Positions 60,149 through 64,000 of a stretch of 64,000 nucleotides of DNA are shown here, in pieces; the first letter of the stretch is position 1, and every line of letters begins with the position of its first letter. The DNA is taken from positions 17,922,993 to 17,986,992 of the forward strand of contig OX442416.1 of NCBI GenBank assembly GCA_949361645.1. Direction: 5' to 3'. Both the position numbers and the translations under genes were made by a program. A model generated the notes under the pieces. The model worked only from the letters and a program-made list of their open reading frames with translations, searched no databases and was not told the DNA's origin. The DNA comes from Spongilla lacustris. Taxonomy: Eukaryota > Porifera > Demospongiae > Spongillida > Spongillidae.

Positions 60149-62450
60149 GTTGTTGCTGAGAGTTGTGAAGGAGGATGGACCAAGTTTGATAGGAAGGGAT
60201 TGGCTTCAGCAGATTAAGCTGGATTGGTCTGCTATGTGTCATTGGATCAGTCCTTCACAAAGTGACCAAATGGTCAAAACGTTGATGCACAAGTATGCTG
60301 ATGTTTTCAAGGCTGAGCTAGGTACAATGAAAGGCATTAAAGCCAAGTTGGTACTGAAGGTTGGAGTAGTACCAAAGTTTATCAGACCTAGACCTATACC
60401 CTTTGCTCTGAAGGAGGCAGTGGAGCAGGAACTTCGTCATCTTGAAGAGCAAGGAATATTGAGAAGGATAACACACAGTTCTTGGGCTGCTCCAATTGTA
60501 GTGGTCCCAAAGAAGGATGGCAGAGTTCGATTGTGTGGCGACTACAAGATGACTATTAACCAGTATTTGGAGGTGGACCGCTATCCTCTGCCAAAGCCAA
60601 ATGACTTGTTTGCCACCCTAGCAGGAGGACAAAAGTTTTCAAAAATCGATCTGTCTCAAGCATACCAGCAGTTGGTTTTGGAAGAAGAGTCTTGTGAGTT
60701 GGTGGTCATAAACACACATATTGGGTTGTTCAGTTATACACGCCTTCCTTTCGGGGTGGCTTCCGCCCCTGCATTATTTCAGCGGGCAATGGACTCCATT
60801 TTGCAAGGCATAGCGGGAGTGATCTGCTATATTGATGACATTTTGGTGACAGGAAAGGATGATGCTCAACATCTGCAGGCTTTGGAGCAGGTGTTAAGCA
60901 GGTTACAGAAAGCAGGCTTGACCATACAGAAGAACAAGTGTGTTTTTATGGCAAAGTCTGTGGAATACCTTGGCCATGTTGTTGATGCGGAGGGATTACA
61001 TACAACTCCAGAAAAGTTGAAGGCTATTCTTGAGGCTCCTGCACCAAAGGATCTAAATCAGATGCGATCATTCTTGGGTTTGGTTAATTACTATGCCAGG
61101 TTCATACCAAACTTGTCAACGGTGCTTCATCCCCTGAATAGATTGTTGAGACAAGATGTCTCTTGGGAATGGGATGAATTGTGTGAAGAAGCATTCCAGT
61201 TAGCGAAGCAAAGCCTGGCATCTAGTCGAGTTCTGGTTCACTATGATCCAACTCTGCCGCTAAAATTGGCTGGTGATGCATCAGAGTATGGAGTCGGAGC
61301 TGTACTCTCACATGTGTGTCCTGACGGGTCAGAGAGGCCGGTTGCATTTGCATCCAGAACACTGTCATCTAGCGAGAGAAATTATGCACAACTGGAAAAA
61401 GAAGCTCTTTCCTTAATATTCGGTGTTCGTAAATTCCACCAGTATCTTTATGGACGTCCATTTACTCTGTATACAGATCACAAGCCGTTAACTACCATTT
61501 TGGGATCAAAGGCAGGTATTCCTACCCTGGCTGCTGCTCGACTTCAAAGGTGGGCATTGTTGCTATCCACGTATCAGTATACTATTGAGTACCGTTCAAC
61601 GGCTTGTCATGCAAATGCTGATGGCTTGTCACGGTTGCCTTTGCAAAGTACAGGAGAGGAGGAGGATGTGACAGCAGCAACAGTTTTCAATGTGGCACAG
61701 TTGGAAAGTTTGCCTGTGACAGCTGAGCAGTTGAAAGTGGCAACAGGGTGTGACCAAATTTTAGGCAAAGTGCTGTTGTTAACACAGAAAGGTTGGCCTA
61801 CTAAAGTGAATGATGATCTGAAGCCATACTGGATTCGGCGAGATGAGATAACCATTGAAAGCGGTTGCTTGTTGTGGGGGGTGCGAGTGCTGGTGCCTAA
61901 GAAGATGCAGGGTAGAGTACTTGAGGAATTGCACAAAGGTCACCCTGGGGCGTCACGAATGAAGTCGTTAGCCCGAGGTTATTTGTGGTGGCCAGGGTTG
62001 GACACGGAGTTAGAACATCTAGCAAAATCGTGCATTCCTTGTCAAGAAGTCAAGTTGACTCCACCTGCAGCTCCATTGCATCCATGGGTGTGGCCATCAT
62101 TACCCTGGCAACGTATTCATGTTGATTTCGCAGGCCCATTCCTGGGACAGCAGTTCTTGATAGTGGTAGATGCGCATTCAAAATGGCCTGAGGTTATACC
62201 AATGGCATCATCCACAACCGCAGCCAGGACCATTGAGGCACTGCGACTGTTATTTGCATCATATGGTGTACCAAACCAGTTGGTCTCGGATAACGGTCCA
62301 CAGTTTGTATCAAAGGAATTTGCTGAGTTCATGGCTGGAAATGCTGTGAAGCATATTCGGGTGGCACCATATCAAATGGATTGGCAGAACGGTTTGTACA
62401 AACATTCAAGAAAGCAATGTCAGCAGCAAGGAACGACGGAGCTTCATTGA
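60123..62450 (+). CDS. Pol of the Gypsy element: RT, RNase H, integrase (frame-broken end)
   Basis: Protease tail (GPSLIGRDWL), RT with FSKIDLSQAYQQL, LPFGVASAPALFQRAMD and the catalytic CYIDDILVTG, RNase H with LAGDASEYGVGAVLSH and YTDHKPLTTILG, then integrase with an HHCC finger (HKGHPG..CIPCQ) and core residues D in HVDFAGPF and D in VSDNGPQF. The third catalytic residue (Glu) lies only in the next frame (starting 62,381), because a short deletion just before it shifts the frame; this ORF then runs into out-of-frame residues and stops. The integrase would be inactive as assembled. Confidence 0.9.
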   Translation: MLYGGRRYELLLRVVKEDGPSLIGRDWLQQIKLDWSAMCHWISPSQSDQMVKTLMHKYADVFKAELGTMKGIKAKLVLKVGVVPKFIRPRPIPFALKEAVEQELRHLEEQGILRRITHSSWAAPIVVVPKKDGRVRLCGDYKMTINQYLEVDRYPLPKPNDLFATLAGGQKFSKIDLSQAYQQLVLEEESCELVVINTHIGLFSYTRLPFGVASAPALFQRAMDSILQGIAGVICYIDDILVTGKDDAQHLQALEQVLSRLQKAGLTIQKNKCVFMAKSVEYLGHVVDAEGLHTTPEKLKAILEAPAPKDLNQMRSFLGLVNYYARFIPNLSTVLHPLNRLLRQDVSWEWDELCEEAFQLAKQSLASSRVLVHYDPTLPLKLAGDASEYGVGAVLSHVCPDGSERPVAFASRTLSSSERNYAQLEKEALSLIFGVRKFHQYLYGRPFTLYTDHKPLTTILGSKAGIPTLAAARLQRWALLLSTYQYTIEYRSTACHANADGLSRLPLQSTGEEEDVTAATVFNVAQLESLPVTAEQLKVATGCDQILGKVLLLTQKGWPTKVNDDLKPYWIRRDEITIESGCLLWGVRVLVPKKMQGRVLEELHKGHPGASRMKSLARGYLWWPGLDTELEHLAKSCIPCQEVKLTPPAAPLHPWVWPSLPWQRIHVDFAGPFLGQQFLIVVDAHSKWPEVIPMASSTTAARTIEALRLLFASYGVPNQLVSDNGPQFVSKEFAEFMAGNAVKHIRVAPYQMDWQNGLYKHSRKQCQQQGTTELH

Positions 62451-63149
62451 GTCAGAAATTGTGCCGTTTCTTGTTGACTTACCGCAGTACTCCTCATGCA
62501 ACTACTCAAGTTGCTCCTTGTGAACTATTCCTTAAACGTAATATCCGGACCCGGTTGGATGCAATCCGTCCAAATTATTCAGGCACAGTATGTGACAAGC
62601 AAGCTCTACAGAAGGAGTTACACGATCGTCACGCAAGGAGCAGGAAATTTGAAATTGGACAGAAAGTGATGGCAAAGAATTTCCTGCAGGGGCCACCGTG
62701 GGTGGCAGGAGTTATCTCTGAGTGTAAGGGTCCGTTAACTTACTTGGTTGAGGTGGAACCTCATGTGTTTTGGGAGGCGTCATGTTGATCATATCAAGCA
62801 TTGCCATGAAGCAGAGTCAGTAACACCCACAGAGAATGATCACAGTGTCACTTATGAAGACACACTGCCAGAAAATAGTGCTAAGGACGTCAGTAATGAA
62901 AAAAAGGTCGCAGAAAAGATACCATCTCCTGATTCAATGCTGCTACCATCACATCAGGCTGTGCAGGCCTCAGATGAACCAGTGGTACCAGTTGTGGTGG
63001 AACTGGATGATGGAAAGACAGGTTCGAGCAAGTCAACCACAACTACTCCAAAGACAGTGACAGTCCCTGAAATGCACTCTCAGCAACCTCGTTACCCGAT
63101 GAGGCAAAGGAAACCCCCTGACTATTATGGAAGAGGAAAACAGACTTAA
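62381..63149 (+). pseudogene. Integrase C-terminal part and 3' tail, two frames
   Basis: 62,381-62,788 begins MAERFVQTFKKAMSAARN, the segment containing the last catalytic Glu of the integrase, and continues LLTYRSTPHATTQVAPCELF. Near 62,770 a G-run (ttttgggagg) has one base too many, and the conserved HVDHIKHC tail continues in the frame of 62,748-63,149. That frame ends with a hydrophilic stretch and the motif YPMRQRKPPDYY typical of Gypsy pol C-termini. Confidence 0.85.
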
Positions 63150-63160
63150 GTGGAGAGGAG
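63141..63160 (+). promoter_or_regulatory. Putative polypurine tract
   Basis: A purine-rich stretch (aagtggagaggag) lies immediately before the 3' LTR, the expected position for plus-strand priming. Confidence 0.6.
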
Positions 63161-63312
63161 TGTAGAGTAGTGTATGAACCATATGGTGTGCATGAATTAG
63201 AGTGCGCATGCGCAGGACAGTGGTAGACAGGTAGAGCCAGCAGCAGGCTGCGGGTGTGTCATTGTGCTGTCCTTTTGTGGTATATATATACTCTCATTGC
63301 TGCGTTACTACA
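63161..63312 (+). repeat. 3' LTR
   Basis: 152 bp identical to the 5' LTR, followed by the target duplication cagcg at 63,313-63,317. Confidence 0.95.
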
Positions 63313-63317
63313 CAGCG

Positions 63318-64000
63318 TTTGGAATTTTTAAAATATGGGCCAGCCTCACATCTGAAGGTTTGGACTATGGTGAGTGACTTTACACCAAAGGCAGCACAAA
63401 CTATTTTATGGGATTGTTTTCTTTCTCTCATATAGGCAAAGTGATTGCAGGAAGAAGCTGTGTTGCAAGGTGCTGTTCAAGTGTCTTTTCAGCTGCCTGA
63501 CATTTGATGTATGCAAACACAGTTAATCCCACTGGTCGTGATAACACAGGACTGCAGCTGGCTAATAATCTTGTACAATTACATATCATGTATACACCAA
63601 GCATTTATGTGTTATGTCAGGTCCCTTCTAGCTGATGTAGATGAGAATGATAGTGGCAGACTAGGTCCAAGATCATGCATGTTCTGGCAAATTCCTATCA
63701 CTCAACCTTGAACAGTTTCTGTAAGTAATATAAAATACTTGTACTTCTACATGTACATCATGCAGGAGCAAGTTAGGGTTCCTGAAAGCTTAGTTTTAAA
63801 GCCTGATAACATTGCCCAGCCCCATCACTTCCATTGATAAGGTTTTTACTAATGCTGCATTGAATGTGAAAGTAACCTAGCTTGGTTCAATTCATTCACA
63901 GTGGGGGTCACCCACAATTACATTCCTTGTTTCTGCATGTGATTGCTTTATAGGTATGGTTGGCAAGGCGTGGTCAATTTCTTTGGTAACGCCCTCCCCC
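63318..64000. other. Intergenic, no gene recognised
   Basis: Right flank of the LTR insertion. AT-rich, with no supported exon or repeat. Confidence 0.4.

Larger units (their letters stand above)
58968..63312 (+). mobile_element. Ty3/Gypsy LTR retrotransposon with identical LTRs
   Basis: 4,345 bp between two 152-bp LTRs (TG..CA) with a 5-bp target duplication cagcg at 58,963-58,967 and 63,313-63,317. Order gag, protease, RT, RNase H, integrase, that is the Ty3/Gypsy layout. The LTRs show no difference by eye, so insertion is recent. Nevertheless the coding region changes frame at about 60,125 (protease), 62,375 (integrase) and 62,770 (3' end). No envelope-like ORF. Confidence 0.95.

Overview
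The window is metazoan nuclear DNA. Coding exons are split by GT-AG introns, there is no operon structure, and transposon load is very high. The two host-type genes pair small GTPase/COR modules with death-fold domains and ankyrin repeats. That architecture suggests an early-branching or marine invertebrate; a sponge is my best guess, but the taxon is not proven. Homopolymer C/G tracts, minisatellites and foldback elements fill much of the non-coding space.

Layout. 1-5.8 kb: a decayed Penelope-like retroelement (minus strand: ORF1-like region, reverse transcriptase, GIY-YIG endonuclease) with an in-frame minisatellite between RT and endonuclease. 5.8-25.2 kb: a graveyard of relics: more Penelope-type fragments (7.7-8.3, 14.6-15.6, possibly 16.7 and 23.3 kb), a HECT ligase relic, Pogo/Tigger-type HTH and transposase fragments, an 831-bp foldback, a 1.14-kb DNA transposon with a 6-bp target duplication and a paralogous empty site, an unrecognised degenerate multi-exon gene, and segmental duplications. 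25.2-37.3 kb: a plus-strand ankyrin-Roc-COR-Death gene of nine exons whose phases all agree except for one in-frame TAG and one extra A in an A8 run. Its introns contain a 51-bp and a 32-bp minisatellite, a MITE and a hAT transposon with a 24-bp minisatellite. 39.3-57.4 kb: a plus-strand gene of five exons whose phases join without error into 939 codons plus stop: CARD-like domain, P-loop GTPase, COR-like region, Death domain. Its 13.6-kb first intron holds a 10,320-bp giant inverted-repeat element (41,383-51,702) with TA-flanked CAGGGTGTCC ends. 58.4-64 kb: a relic ORF, then a Ty3/Gypsy LTR retrotransposon (58,968-63,312) with identical 152-bp LTRs and a 5-bp target duplication, but frame breaks in its genes.

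The two host genes lie head-to-tail and share a GTPase-COR-Death plan but carry different N-terminal recognition or adaptor modules (ankyrin versus CARD-like). This resembles a small cluster of death-fold signalling GTPases of the ROCO/DAPK type. A role in cell death or innate sensing is inference from domain content only. The strongest candidate for something new is the giant foldback inside the CARD-GTPase-Death intron, which would give a very long double-stranded hairpin in the pre-mRNA.
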